Positions 8,787 through 17,010 of a stretch of 48,552 nt of DNA are shown here, in pieces. The notes beneath the pieces were generated by a model. It was not told the DNA's origin, ran no database searches, and was given only the letters and a program-made list of their open reading frames with translations. This DNA comes from an uncultured SAR86 cluster bacterium (GTDB lineage: Bacteria; Pseudomonadota; Gammaproteobacteria; Magnimaribacterales; D2472): positions 1 to 48,552 of the forward strand of contig CABXFE010000004.1 in the NCBI GenBank assembly GCA_902511425.1, in the 5' to 3' direction. Positions within the stretch are counted from its first letter, which is position 1. Each line of letters begins with the position of its first letter. A program made the translations under genes and the position numbers.

Positions 8787-9299
8787 ATGAAACCAGCTTT
8801 AATTCTTTTAATATTATTTTCAATGAACACTCATGCATTGCCCTTAGATGAGCCTCAAGCTTGGCAAGGGGTGACTGATCAGGTTATGGGTGGGGTATCT
8901 AATTTAGCTATCAGACACTCTGATGGGGTGTTTTATATGAGTGGCAATGTTTCAACTGATAATAATGGCGGCTTTGTCAGACTTTCCAATAGAATTAATA
9001 TTAATAGCAATGATTTCAAAGGCATCAAGTTCAAAGCCAAAGGCAATAATGAAACTTATGAAATTCATGTAACTCTCAAGGGTTTAAAAATTCCCCCATG
9101 GTCATATTTCAGCCAAGCATTTGATGTAAATAATGATTGGCAAGAATATGAAATATTTTTCAAAGATTTGAAGAGAAGTTCTGGTTTCTCAGCCGCACCC
9201 ATGAAGGCAAAAAATATTAGAGATTTAAGTATTGCAGGATACGGAAGGGACTTTGCAGTAGATCTGGCAATTAAAGAAATTAGCTTGATTTCTAATTAA
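8787..9299 (+). CDS. CIA30 family protein, exported
   Basis: A protein of about 170 residues with a short signal peptide (MKPALILLILFSMNTHAL). The CIA30 domain follows: WQGVTDQVMGGVSN, GFVRLSNRI, YEIHVTLKG and WQEYEIFFKDL. CIA30 is named for a complex I assembly factor, but bacterial exported relatives form a galactose-binding-like beta sandwich of unsettled role. I choose ATG 8787 over the tracked GTG 8778, because AGG at 8776-8778 then sits eight bases upstream and the peptide begins as a clean signal sequence. It lies 56 bases after the enoyl-reductase-like gene on the same strand, perhaps in one transcript. Confidence 0.83.
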   Translation: MKPALILLILFSMNTHALPLDEPQAWQGVTDQVMGGVSNLAIRHSDGVFYMSGNVSTDNNGGFVRLSNRININSNDFKGIKFKAKGNNETYEIHVTLKGLKIPPWSYFSQAFDVNNDWQEYEIFFKDLKRSSGFSAAPMKAKNIRDLSIAGYGRDFAVDLAIKEISLISN

Positions 9300-9300
9300 C

Positions 9301-9477
9301 CTAATCCCCAGCATTTTTTTCAAACTCTTTTAGATATTTTTCATAGTCCTCCCAATCGTGAGGAGTTCCCGCCCTGGGTTTTTCCATTTTGCTAGCTCGA
9401 TCCAAAGCCTTAGTTGACAGCTTGCTTGGGCTTTCTTTCAATAATTTTCGAAATGTTTTTTTTATTAAATTTTTCAT
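9301..9477 (-). CDS. Small hypothetical protein, 58 aa
   Basis: This gene is too short for the ORF track. It reads from ATG 9477 to TAG 9301: a basic N-terminal half (MKNLIKKTFRKLLKESP) and a charged C-terminal half with PRAGTPHDWEDYEKYLKEFE. Its ATG directly follows the TAA of the 96-residue gene upstream (TAAATG), an arrangement also used by gltD-hemE in this window, which argues for translational coupling and a real gene. It has no signal peptide or membrane segment. I recognise no family. Its stop lies two bases from the CIA30 stop on the other strand. Confidence 0.6.
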   Translation of the reverse strand: MKNLIKKTFRKLLKESPSKLSTKALDRASKMEKPRAGTPHDWEDYEKYLKEFEKNAGD

Positions 9478-9768
9478 TTAACGATTAAGAATTTTAAGAA
9501 GTTTTTTCATAAAACGTTTTAATGTTTTTGCAGATTCCTTTTCATTGAATGTTTCGATGACCTCAGACTGAGAATAGCCATCCCAAAAAGTTATTTGATG
9601 GTATTGTTCAAATTTAATTAATTCCAAAGAAGCTGAATCTAGATTTTGATCATCAATTAAATAAATTTTTATCTGGTCTTCATCTAATGAAATACTGATA
9701 TTTTCATACGTTGAAAAATAAGATTTATATAGATTCTTAACTCGCTGATTAAAGGTGAAGGCCTGCAT
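9478..9768 (-). CDS. Hypothetical protein, 96 aa
   Basis: I do not recognise this protein. It begins MQAFTFNQRVKNLYKSYF, has an acidic middle (ISLDEDQIKIYLIDDQNLD), a hydrophobic-aromatic stretch ITFWDGYSQSEV, and a strongly basic C-terminus (TLKRFMKKLLKILNR). No membrane segment, signal peptide or cysteine motif is present. It is followed with zero spacing by the 58-residue gene, so the two probably form a small operon and may act together. The start is 53 bases from the stop of the PsiE-like gene on the same strand. Confidence 0.65.
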   Translation of the reverse strand: MQAFTFNQRVKNLYKSYFSTYENISISLDEDQIKIYLIDDQNLDSASLELIKFEQYHQITFWDGYSQSEVIETFNEKESAKTLKRFMKKLLKILNR

Positions 9769-9821
9769 TAATTAATTGCGAAACTTTAAAAAGATCAAGA
9801 TTGCTGTGCTCTTGGCCAGGC

Positions 9822-10250
9822 TTACTGTGAAGAAGCCGAATCCCTAAATTCTTTTATTTTTTCTAAGCTAACTTTATCTTTAAAACTCATAATTACTGCA
9901 GCAATAGATAATATTAGTATGGCGGCAGCTTCACCTAGAACAATCAAAGCATCCATTTCTTTGCTCTGCATCACAATCAATCTGCATAAAGCTGTAATTG
10001 CAATAATGATTGGAAGAGTTACAGGAATTCTATTAGTGCTATAAAAAGCTCCCACCATTCCAATAATTTCTGCATATATAAAAAGCATAAATAAATCTGG
10101 TAGGGTAATTTCCTGTGCTAAGACCATGTCAAAAATATACAAAGCAGATGCAATGCAGGTAGCTATTCCAATAATAGCTAAAAGTAATTTTTCACTTGCA
10201 ATGGTTGTCCAGTGCAAACTTTTTGTAAGTTTAGATTGCGTATCTTTCAT
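9822..10250 (-). CDS. PsiE-like inner membrane protein
   Basis: A 142-residue protein with about four hydrophobic segments: LLLAIIGIATCIASALYIF, LPDLFMLFIYAEIIGMVGAFY, TLPIIIAITALCRLIVM and ALIVLGEAAAILILSIAAVIM. The layout and the FIYAEIIGMV...RIPV segment match the PsiE (phosphate-starvation-inducible) family of small membrane proteins, whose molecular function is unknown. Despite the family name, I find no clear Pho box in the upstream region. The gene is divergent from the acyl-CoA ligase with 124 bases between starts. Confidence 0.8.
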   Translation of the reverse strand: MKDTQSKLTKSLHWTTIASEKLLLAIIGIATCIASALYIFDMVLAQEITLPDLFMLFIYAEIIGMVGAFYSTNRIPVTLPIIIAITALCRLIVMQSKEMDALIVLGEAAAILILSIAAVIMSFKDKVSLEKIKEFRDSASSQ

Positions 10251-10374
10251 AAATTAATCATACCAAAGGAATATAGAATGAAATATTTTTTTTACTGAAA
10301 AGTTAAAATTCTGGCACCTTAATATTTATTGTAGTAAGTTAAAATGAAACATTAAATAGTTAAATAATAGACAT

Positions 10375-12060
10375 ATGATAGCAACAGAGAAAAATAGGAT
10401 TGAGATTTTTACCCAAAAAGGATGGTGGGGAGAAGATACACTATATTCACTATTTCAAGACGCTTTAACTTCTTGTAAGAACCAAGAAGCCCTTGTTGAT
10501 CCTGAAAATCGTGAGGACATTACAGGAGATATTCCTAAGAGATTATCCTTTGATGACATTGATAAAACTGTTGAAAGATATGCAGCTATTTTTTTTGAGC
10601 AAGGCTTAAGAAAAGATGACATTGCCATTATTCAATTGCCAAATGTTGTCGAGCTACCGATGGTTTATCTAGCCTTATCAAAACTTGGAATTATTTGTTC
10701 GCCCATTCCAATGCAATATGGTGCATACGAAATTACTAGCATTATAGCTGAGACTCAACCTAAGGCTTTTATTAGCATAGAAACCTTTAACAGTAATGCT
10801 CATGCTGAACAATTTTCTTCAATATTCAACAATGGAGAAGTTAAGTTTGCATTGGGTGAAATTGAGAATTTCATTAACTTGCATGATTACAATCCTGCTG
10901 ATGAATATTACGAATCTCAACAATCGCATGTTTCAGATAACCCAATCACTGCAAATGATATTTTTACTATCTGCTGGACCTCTGGTACTACTGGAACCCC
11001 AAAGGGTGTTCCGCGTAGCCATAATCTTTGGTTGCCAATGGCTAAAGCTGCAGCATTTGTTTCTGAAACCGAGAAGGGTGACACATTGCTGAATCCTTTT
11101 CCGATGATAAACATGGCGAGCATTGGAGGTTTTTTATTTAATTGGTTGTTATGCAAGGGCAAACTTGTCCAACATCATCCTTTTGATTTAAATGTTTTTC
11201 TGAATCAAATTTCGAGCGAGGATGTTAAATACACCATAGCTCCACCTGCCATTATGAACATGCTACTAAATAATCCAGCTATCCTAGATCAGCAAGATTT
11301 AAGTAGTTTAAGATGCATTGGGTGTGGTGGCGCCCCATTATCAGAATGGATGGTTGAGACATTTCAAAATAAATATAACTTAACCGTTCAAAATATTTTT
11401 GGCTCAAATGAAGGTGCAACACTTCTTAGCGCTCGCAATGAGATTGAAGATCCTCTTTTGCGTGCAAAATATTTTCCTCGTTTTGGAGTAGAAGGGTTTG
11501 ACTGGAGTAACCCAGTATCAAAATTAGTAAGAACAAAATTGGTCAGTGTTGAAACTAATGCTGAAATAATAGAGCCTGGCCAGCCAGGAGAATTGCTCAT
11601 TTCAGGCGCCACAGTTTTTGACGGGTACTGGAATGCCCCAGAAGCTAATGCCGAGGTATTTGATGAAGAAGGCTTTTTTAAGACTGGTGATTTATTTGAA
11701 ATTTCACCAGAAGATACCCAAATGAGATTTTATAAATTTTGCGGTAGATGCAAAGATCTCATTATTCGAGGTGGGATGAATATTTCTCCAGAGGAGTTAG
11801 ATAATCTGCTTAGCGCTCATCCTAAAATGTTGGAAGTTGCTGTAACTGGCTATGATGATAATATTTTAGGAGAAAAAGTTGGAGTTGTAGCTGTGGTTGC
11901 AGAAGGTGAGACTATATCTTTAGACGAAATAATAGAGTTTCTAAAAGACCAACAGATTGCAAAGTACAAAATGCCAGAGGATTTAAGACTGATTGATGCT
12001 TTACCAAAAAACCCTGTTGGTAAAGTTTTAAGACGAGAGCTAAAAGATTTATTTAACTAG
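10375..12060 (+). CDS. AMP-dependent acyl-CoA synthetase/ligase
   Basis: An adenylate-forming enzyme of 561 residues that activates a carboxylic acid with ATP and joins it to CoA. The AMP-binding P-loop TSGTTGTPKGVPRSH is at about residues 203-217, the adenine-binding motif GSNEGAT at about 344, the hinge region at FCGRCKDLIIRGGMNISPEE, and the C-terminal catalytic lysine in LPKNPVGKVLRREL. Substrate class cannot be fixed; it resembles medium-chain or cyclic-acid CoA ligases rather than acetyl-CoA synthetase. Its stop overlaps the stop of the convergent SCP2-type thiolase by four bases. Context suggests it feeds an acid into a beta-oxidation-like pathway. No strong ribosome site is seen before the ATG. 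Confidence 0.9.
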   Translation: MIATEKNRIEIFTQKGWWGEDTLYSLFQDALTSCKNQEALVDPENREDITGDIPKRLSFDDIDKTVERYAAIFFEQGLRKDDIAIIQLPNVVELPMVYLALSKLGIICSPIPMQYGAYEITSIIAETQPKAFISIETFNSNAHAEQFSSIFNNGEVKFALGEIENFINLHDYNPADEYYESQQSHVSDNPITANDIFTICWTSGTTGTPKGVPRSHNLWLPMAKAAAFVSETEKGDTLLNPFPMINMASIGGFLFNWLLCKGKLVQHHPFDLNVFLNQISSEDVKYTIAPPAIMNMLLNNPAILDQQDLSSLRCIGCGGAPLSEWMVETFQNKYNLTVQNIFGSNEGATLLSARNEIEDPLLRAKYFPRFGVEGFDWSNPVSKLVRTKLVSVETNAEIIEPGQPGELLISGATVFDGYWNAPEANAEVFDEEGFFKTGDLFEISPEDTQMRFYKFCGRCKDLIIRGGMNISPEELDNLLSAHPKMLEVAVTGYDDNILGEKVGVVAVVAEGETISLDEIIEFLKDQQIAKYKMPEDLRLIDALPKNPVGKVLRRELKDLFN

Positions 12061-13292
12061 ATAGTTCCAACAACAAAGCTAACAACTGTTGTAGCGCTTC
12101 CACCAATATTTAAAGTTGATATATTTTTTGCATTTTCAATTTGGTACTCACCCGCATGATCTGTGCATTGTTTGTAGCAATCAAGCAGCATTCTCACACC
12201 CGTTGCGCCTACCGGATGTCCTAAGCCAATAAGTCCACCACTTGCATTGATCGGAATTCTGCCGCCAATCTCAATTTCGCCTGATTCAATTGCTTTCCAG
12301 CTCTCTCCAGGTTTTGTAATGCCAAAATGATCAATTGCCATATATTCAGTTGATGTAAAGCAATCATGAGTCTCAATACCATCTATATCAGCTACACCTT
12401 GCATCCCAGCTCTTGCAAATGCATCATCGATCGCTTTTTTTACATGTGGAAAAATGTAGTCTTTATTCTTACTAAAATCGATTTTTTCTTGATACGTTAT
12501 AGGGCCTGTTTGATGACCCCAGCCTTTGATATAAGGAATGGACTCAATTTCTATTGATTTTGCTTTTGCATATTCTCTAGCTTTTTTTTCACTCGCTAAG
12601 AAAATTATAGCGGCGCCATCGGTTACTTGACCGCAATCCATCTTTCTGGTCCTACCCTCAATTACAGGATTAGCATGATCTGATCTTGTAAAAGTATCCA
12701 ATTCAAAAGTCCATCCTCGCGTTTGTGAATTTGGATTTTTTTTAGCATTACCAAAATTTATCTCTGATATTTTTGAAAGATGATCTTCATTTATGCCATA
12801 TCTTTTATCATATTCATTTGTCAGCTCACTAAACATATGTGGCCAAGGGTATTGTACGCCCTGGCATTCAAAACCTGATCGCATTGCAGGGCCCCCAATA
12901 TTTTGTGCTGCCTGCTCTCCTGGAACATTCCTCATTTGCTCAATGCCTAAGACTGCAGCTACCTCATATCTACCCGATTCAATTTCAGCACAAGCAGCCA
13001 AAGTTGCAATACTGCCAGAAGCACATGCGGCCTCATGTCGTGAAGAGGGCAGTCCAAAAAAATCAGGGTGCGAGGAAACAAAAAAGCCGCCTAAATGGCC
13101 TTGATTGCAAAATAACTCAGCAGTGAAATTTCCAACATGGGCTACATCAATATCTTTTGGCTCTAATTCAACAGAGGATAATCCTTGCGTAATTGTATTC
13201 TCGAATACATCTAAAAGGTCAAGTTCATTTCTGTGCCAGTTCTGAGCAAAGTCAGATTGATAGCCCCCTAGGATGTAGACGCGTTCTTGCAT
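12057..13292 (-). CDS. SCP2-type thiolase (acetyl-CoA acetyltransferase-like)
   Basis: A 411-residue thiolase-superfamily protein of the SCP-x/SCP2 type. The acyl-accepting Cys90 is in HEAACASGS. HDCF, near residue 310, supplies the second catalytic Cys and His in this subclass, and LIGLGHPVGATG near residue 360 holds the conserved His. It should catalyse CoA-dependent cleavage (or condensation) of 3-ketoacyl-CoA, often for branched or steroid-like side chains in this subclass. The motifs are intact. It is divergent from the flavoprotein gene (103 bases between starts) and converges on the acyl-CoA ligase. Substrate is inference. Confidence 0.88.
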   Translation of the reverse strand: MQERVYILGGYQSDFAQNWHRNELDLLDVFENTITQGLSSVELEPKDIDVAHVGNFTAELFCNQGHLGGFFVSSHPDFFGLPSSRHEAACASGSIATLAACAEIESGRYEVAAVLGIEQMRNVPGEQAAQNIGGPAMRSGFECQGVQYPWPHMFSELTNEYDKRYGINEDHLSKISEINFGNAKKNPNSQTRGWTFELDTFTRSDHANPVIEGRTRKMDCGQVTDGAAIIFLASEKKAREYAKAKSIEIESIPYIKGWGHQTGPITYQEKIDFSKNKDYIFPHVKKAIDDAFARAGMQGVADIDGIETHDCFTSTEYMAIDHFGITKPGESWKAIESGEIEIGGRIPINASGGLIGLGHPVGATGVRMLLDCYKQCTDHAGEYQIENAKNISTLNIGGSATTVVSFVVGTI

Positions 13293-13395
13293 TCATTAAT
13301 TATATGCATGATTCTCTAACATTCAAAAGAAAAACTCGAGTGAGTAATAATACAAAACTTGTAATAAACTTAAATTTAGATTTTTATTAGATCCT

Positions 13396-14298
13396 ATGCA
13401 AAATGATAAGTTAATTGATCAATTACGATTGCCTGTAATCGTTGCTCCGATGTTCTTGGTTTCTGGGCCAGATTTAGTAATCGCCAGCAGCAATGCAGGA
13501 TTGATTGGCTCTTTCCCAGGACCAAATGCAAGAACTGCTGAGGAGCTTGAAGATTGGATGCATCAAATCAATAACGCTACTTCAAATCCTTGGGCATTTA
13601 ACATGATCACCCACAAGACCTATGATAGGTTTTCAGAGGAATTGGACTTAATTAAAAAGTTCCAACCAAAAATTGTAATCACTGCTTTAGGCAGTCCTGA
13701 AAGAGTGATAGAGGCTGTGCACGGATATGGAGGCAAGGTAATTGCAGATGTTAATAATATTAATTTTGCACGTCGTTGTGCAGAGATGGCTGTTGATGGC
13801 ATGGCTCTTATTTGCCATGGAGCGGGAGGCCACACTGGGCACCTTTCCCCATTTTCATTTAGTGCTTATGTGAGAGAGTTTTTTGATGGTCTAATCGTTT
13901 TAGCAGGCTCAATTTCTACTGGGCAACATATTAAAGCAGCTCAATTATTAAGTGCAGATCTATGTTACATGGGTACAAGGTTCATTTCAGCTCAAGAAAG
14001 CAACGCAGTTGATGAATATAAATCTATGATCATTAATTCAACATATGATGATTTGAGAATGACGAATCTATTCACTGGCGCCCAAGCTTATTATTTAAAA
14101 GATAGCATTATTAAAAATAATTTAGATCCAGATAACTTGGACTCAAATACAGAGGGTTTTAATGTTTCAGCCTCCCAGGACAAAATTAAAGCTTGGAAAG
14201 ATATTTGGTCAGCCGGACAGGGCGTTGGTTTAATTAAAAATATAGAAAGCGTAGAATCTATAGTAGAAAAACTTGAATCTGAGTTTCTTCGGGGGTAG
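13396..14298 (+). CDS. Nitronate monooxygenase-like FMN oxidoreductase
   Basis: A 300-residue TIM-barrel flavoprotein. It begins LRLPVIVAPMFLVSGPDLVIAS, typical of 2-nitropropane dioxygenase / enoyl reductase FabK-like proteins. ALICHGAGGHTGH (about residues 134-146) corresponds to the glycine-rich FMN site with a conserved His, and VLAGSISTGQHIKAAQLLSADLCYMGTRF supplies the phosphate-binding loop. Members oxidise nitronates or reduce enoyl groups, so the true reaction is open. It is the first gene of a tight three-gene run: the carotenoid-oxygenase-like gene starts three bases after its stop and the thiolase four bases after that, so they are almost surely co-transcribed. Confidence 0.85.
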   Translation: MQNDKLIDQLRLPVIVAPMFLVSGPDLVIASSNAGLIGSFPGPNARTAEELEDWMHQINNATSNPWAFNMITHKTYDRFSEELDLIKKFQPKIVITALGSPERVIEAVHGYGGKVIADVNNINFARRCAEMAVDGMALICHGAGGHTGHLSPFSFSAYVREFFDGLIVLAGSISTGQHIKAAQLLSADLCYMGTRFISAQESNAVDEYKSMIINSTYDDLRMTNLFTGAQAYYLKDSIIKNNLDPDNLDSNTEGFNVSASQDKIKAWKDIWSAGQGVGLIKNIESVESIVEKLESEFLRG

Positions 14299-14301
14299 AG
14301 A

Positions 14302-15759
14302 ATGGAAATTAAAAAAACAAATACCATTAAATCATCAATAAAAACTCATGATCATCCATATTTAAAGGATGCATGGATACCAAATTATGATGAATACGAG
14401 GCTGATGATTTAAAAGCACTTGGCGATATTCCTAAGGACATAGAGGGTGCTTACTATAGAAATACTGAAAATCAAGTGCATGAGCCTATTGGACGTTTTC
14501 ATCCTTTTGATGGAGATGCAATGATTCATTCAATTAACTTTGATAATGGAAAAGTTAACTATGTTAATAAATTTGTAAAGACTGAAGGCTTTTTGGTCGA
14601 GCAAGAAATGGGCAAGTCTATGTGGGCTGGCTTGATGGAAAGAACAGGCTCATCAAAATTACCAGGCTGGGGAGCTCAAGGCGGTATCAAGGATTCATCT
14701 TCGACGGATATCATAGTTCATGCTGGCGAACCTCTAACAACCTTTTATCAATGTGGGGAAGGATATCAACTAAATCCCTATTCACTTGATACTGAGCAAA
14801 AAGCATCATGGGTTCCAGTTGGCGGCGTATCAGCACATCCAAAAGTCGATATTTCAACTGGCGAGTTACTTTTTTTTAATTATTCAAAGCAATCTCCTTA
14901 TTTAAATTATGGCGTTGTGGATAAAAATCAAAACTTAAAACATTTTGTTCCAATTGAACTTCCAGGACCAAGACTTCCTCATGATATGGCCTTTAGCAAA
15001 AACTATTCAATCATTAATGATCTTCCTCTTTTTTGGGATCAAGAGATGCTCAAAAAAGGAATTCATGCCACAAGATTACATGACTTGCCTTCAAGATTTG
15101 CGGTTATTCCAAGATATGGCAATCCAGAAGACATTAAATGGTTTGAAGCCGATCCAACCTATGTTCTTCATTGGAACAATGCTTATGAAATAGGTGACGA
15201 ATTAATTCTGGAGGGATACTTTCAAGAACATCCTTGGCCAGAAAATTATGTCGATGCGCCACCAGGACTTGAGCGTATGATGGCTTTTTTAGATTTTTCG
15301 CTGCTAAAACCAAGACTGCATAGATGGAAATTTAATCTAAAAACTGGAGCGACAACTGAAGAAGATATTTGTAATGAAACAATTGAGTTTGGTGTCATAA
15401 ATCAGCACATTGCAGGTTTGGAGCACAGATACACTTACAGTATGGTTCCAACTAAGGGACATTTTACTTTTGATGGGATCACCAAACACGATCATCAAAA
15501 AAAATCTTTAACTAAATACATTTTTCCAGAACATATTTTTATTAGTGAAGTTAGCTTTGCACCTAAAACAAATGGAATTGATGAAGATGATGGATATTTA
15601 GTAACTATTAGTAATGATGTCAGAGAAAAGAGCTCATCGTGCTTGTTGTTTGATGCTAAGAATATTGAACAGGGGCCAGTTTGCGATATTCCTCTACCAC
15701 ATCAAATTTGTTCCGGCACCCATGCAACCTGGGCTCAAAAAAGCGATTTAAAATCATAA
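14302..15759 (+). CDS. Carotenoid oxygenase (RPE65/lignostilbene dioxygenase) family enzyme
   Basis: A non-haem iron dioxygenase of 485 residues that should cleave a conjugated double bond into two carbonyl products. The four iron-binding histidines can be placed: His179 in SAHPKVDISTGEL, His227 in LPHDMAFS, His290 in VLHWNNAYEIGD, and His474 in GTHATWA. The seven-bladed propeller N-terminal features GAYYRNTENQ and HPFDGDAMIH are present. No signal peptide. Substrates in the family range from carotenoids and apocarotenoids to stilbenes and phenylpropenes, and the sequence does not decide between them. It is not the Blh/Brp-type enzyme known for making retinal from beta-carotene. Co-transcription with a flavoprotein and a thiolase suggests catabolism. 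Confidence 0.9.
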   Translation: MEIKKTNTIKSSIKTHDHPYLKDAWIPNYDEYEADDLKALGDIPKDIEGAYYRNTENQVHEPIGRFHPFDGDAMIHSINFDNGKVNYVNKFVKTEGFLVEQEMGKSMWAGLMERTGSSKLPGWGAQGGIKDSSSTDIIVHAGEPLTTFYQCGEGYQLNPYSLDTEQKASWVPVGGVSAHPKVDISTGELLFFNYSKQSPYLNYGVVDKNQNLKHFVPIELPGPRLPHDMAFSKNYSIINDLPLFWDQEMLKKGIHATRLHDLPSRFAVIPRYGNPEDIKWFEADPTYVLHWNNAYEIGDELILEGYFQEHPWPENYVDAPPGLERMMAFLDFSLLKPRLHRWKFNLKTGATTEEDICNETIEFGVINQHIAGLEHRYTYSMVPTKGHFTFDGITKHDHQKKSLTKYIFPEHIFISEVSFAPKTNGIDEDDGYLVTISNDVREKSSSCLLFDAKNIEQGPVCDIPLPHQICSGTHATWAQKSDLKS

Positions 15760-15763
15760 ATTT

Positions 15764-16963
15764 ATGAATCCTATTTATATTGTTGATTCAATAAGAACGC
15801 CTAGAGCTCGAGCAAATCAAAAAGGTGGACTTAATAAGCTCAATCCATATGAATTATTAGATTTTTTGTATAAGGATATTGAGTCTAAAAATTTCTTCAA
15901 TTTAAAATCTATCGATGAAGTGATATTGGGTTGTGTCACTCAATTTGGGGAGCAAGCTGGTAATATTGCAAAAGCTTCTTCTTTATTTTCTGGGTATCCA
16001 GATTCAATTTCTGGTCTAACTATAAATAGGTTTTGTTCCTCAAGCTTGGATGCAATAAATTTAGCTTGTTTGAAGGTTCAATCTCAGCAGGCAAATAATG
16101 TTATTGCAGGTGGAGTAGAAATGATGTCCAGGGTACCCATGCTTTCTGATGAAGCAGCAATTTGGAATGATATTGAGATAGCTGAAAGAGCAAAAATTTT
16201 TTTAATGGGCAGTGGAGCTGATCTGATTGCCAGTCTTTTTAATATTTCAAGAGATGATGTAGACAAGCAAGCACTAAAATCTCAGCAACATGCATTAAAT
16301 GCTCAAAAAAATAATTACTTTAAGTCAATAATTCCAGTTACATCTAAGAATAAATTAATTCACTGTGTTGAGGATGAATGCATTAGGCCTGATACAACCC
16401 TAGAAAGCTTGGCTTTATTAGAGCCCAGTTTTAAGAGGCTAGGAGAGAAGGGAGTCGACCACGCTCAATTAGATCTTTTTCGTAACTTAAAAGAGATCTC
16501 TCATGTGCATACAGCCGGCAACTCTCCGGCAATGGCAGATGCTGCATCTATGACGTTACTTTCAAATAAAAAAATTCAGGAAAATGGACACAGAGCTAGA
16601 GCAAAAATTATTTCTGTTGCTACAGTAAATGATGACCCTTTATTGGTTTTGTCAGGTTGCATCTTAGCTACGCAAAAAATACTTTCACAAAATAATTTAA
16701 AAGTTTCAGATGTGGATTTATTTGAAATACATGAAGCTTTCGCATCGACAATGATTCATTGTCAGCAAGAATTAAAAATTGATGATGATAAATTAAATGT
16801 TAATGGTGGCTGCATTGCGCTTGGTCATCCCATGGGAGCCACCGGCTCAATAATGATGTCGACATTGGTTGATGAGCTTGAAAGACAAGATCTTTCAATC
16901 GGAATTGTTGCAACTAGTGGTGCGGCTGGAGCTGGAACAGCTATTTTAATTGAGAGGATATAA
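15764..16963 (+). CDS. Thiolase (acetyl-CoA C-acyltransferase-like), C-terminal Cys replaced
   Basis: A 399-residue thiolase-fold protein. The acylated Cys91 is in INRFCSSSLD, HEAFA replaces the more common NEAFA as in mitochondrial trifunctional beta subunits and FadI, and GGCIALGHPMGATG holds the catalytic His. The C-terminal motif, normally C-x-GG-x-G, reads ATSGAAGAG: the usual second catalytic Cys aligns with Ser385. The protein may therefore act differently from a standard degradative thiolase, or use the Cys in GGCIALGHP. It is the last gene of the flavoprotein-oxygenase-thiolase operon and is followed at once by a terminator hairpin. No FadB-type partner lies nearby. Confidence 0.88.
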   Translation: MNPIYIVDSIRTPRARANQKGGLNKLNPYELLDFLYKDIESKNFFNLKSIDEVILGCVTQFGEQAGNIAKASSLFSGYPDSISGLTINRFCSSSLDAINLACLKVQSQQANNVIAGGVEMMSRVPMLSDEAAIWNDIEIAERAKIFLMGSGADLIASLFNISRDDVDKQALKSQQHALNAQKNNYFKSIIPVTSKNKLIHCVEDECIRPDTTLESLALLEPSFKRLGEKGVDHAQLDLFRNLKEISHVHTAGNSPAMADAASMTLLSNKKIQENGHRARAKIISVATVNDDPLLVLSGCILATQKILSQNNLKVSDVDLFEIHEAFASTMIHCQQELKIDDDKLNVNGGCIALGHPMGATGSIMMSTLVDELERQDLSIGIVATSGAAGAGTAILIERI

Positions 16964-16991
16964 AAAAGCCCCACTATAAAGTGAGGCTTTT
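16964..16991. terminator. Bidirectional rho-independent terminator
   Basis: AAAAGCC pairs with GGCTTTT around an inner CAC/GTG stem with one C-A mismatch and a short loop. Flanking A and T runs allow it to act on both strands. It sits between the convergent thiolase (+) and TonB receptor (-) genes. Confidence 0.85.
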
Positions 16992-17010
16992 GTATTATTT
17001 ATTAAATAGA

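Noticed and set aside
12793-13126. Plus-strand ORFs of 103 and 95 aa within the thiolase
   Set aside because: Antisense shadows of the SCP2-type thiolase; composition follows its codons.
14302-15759. Retinal-forming enzyme for proteorhodopsin
   Set aside because: The known bacterial beta-carotene cleavage enzyme there is Blh/Brp, a different family; no rhodopsin or crt genes are in the window.
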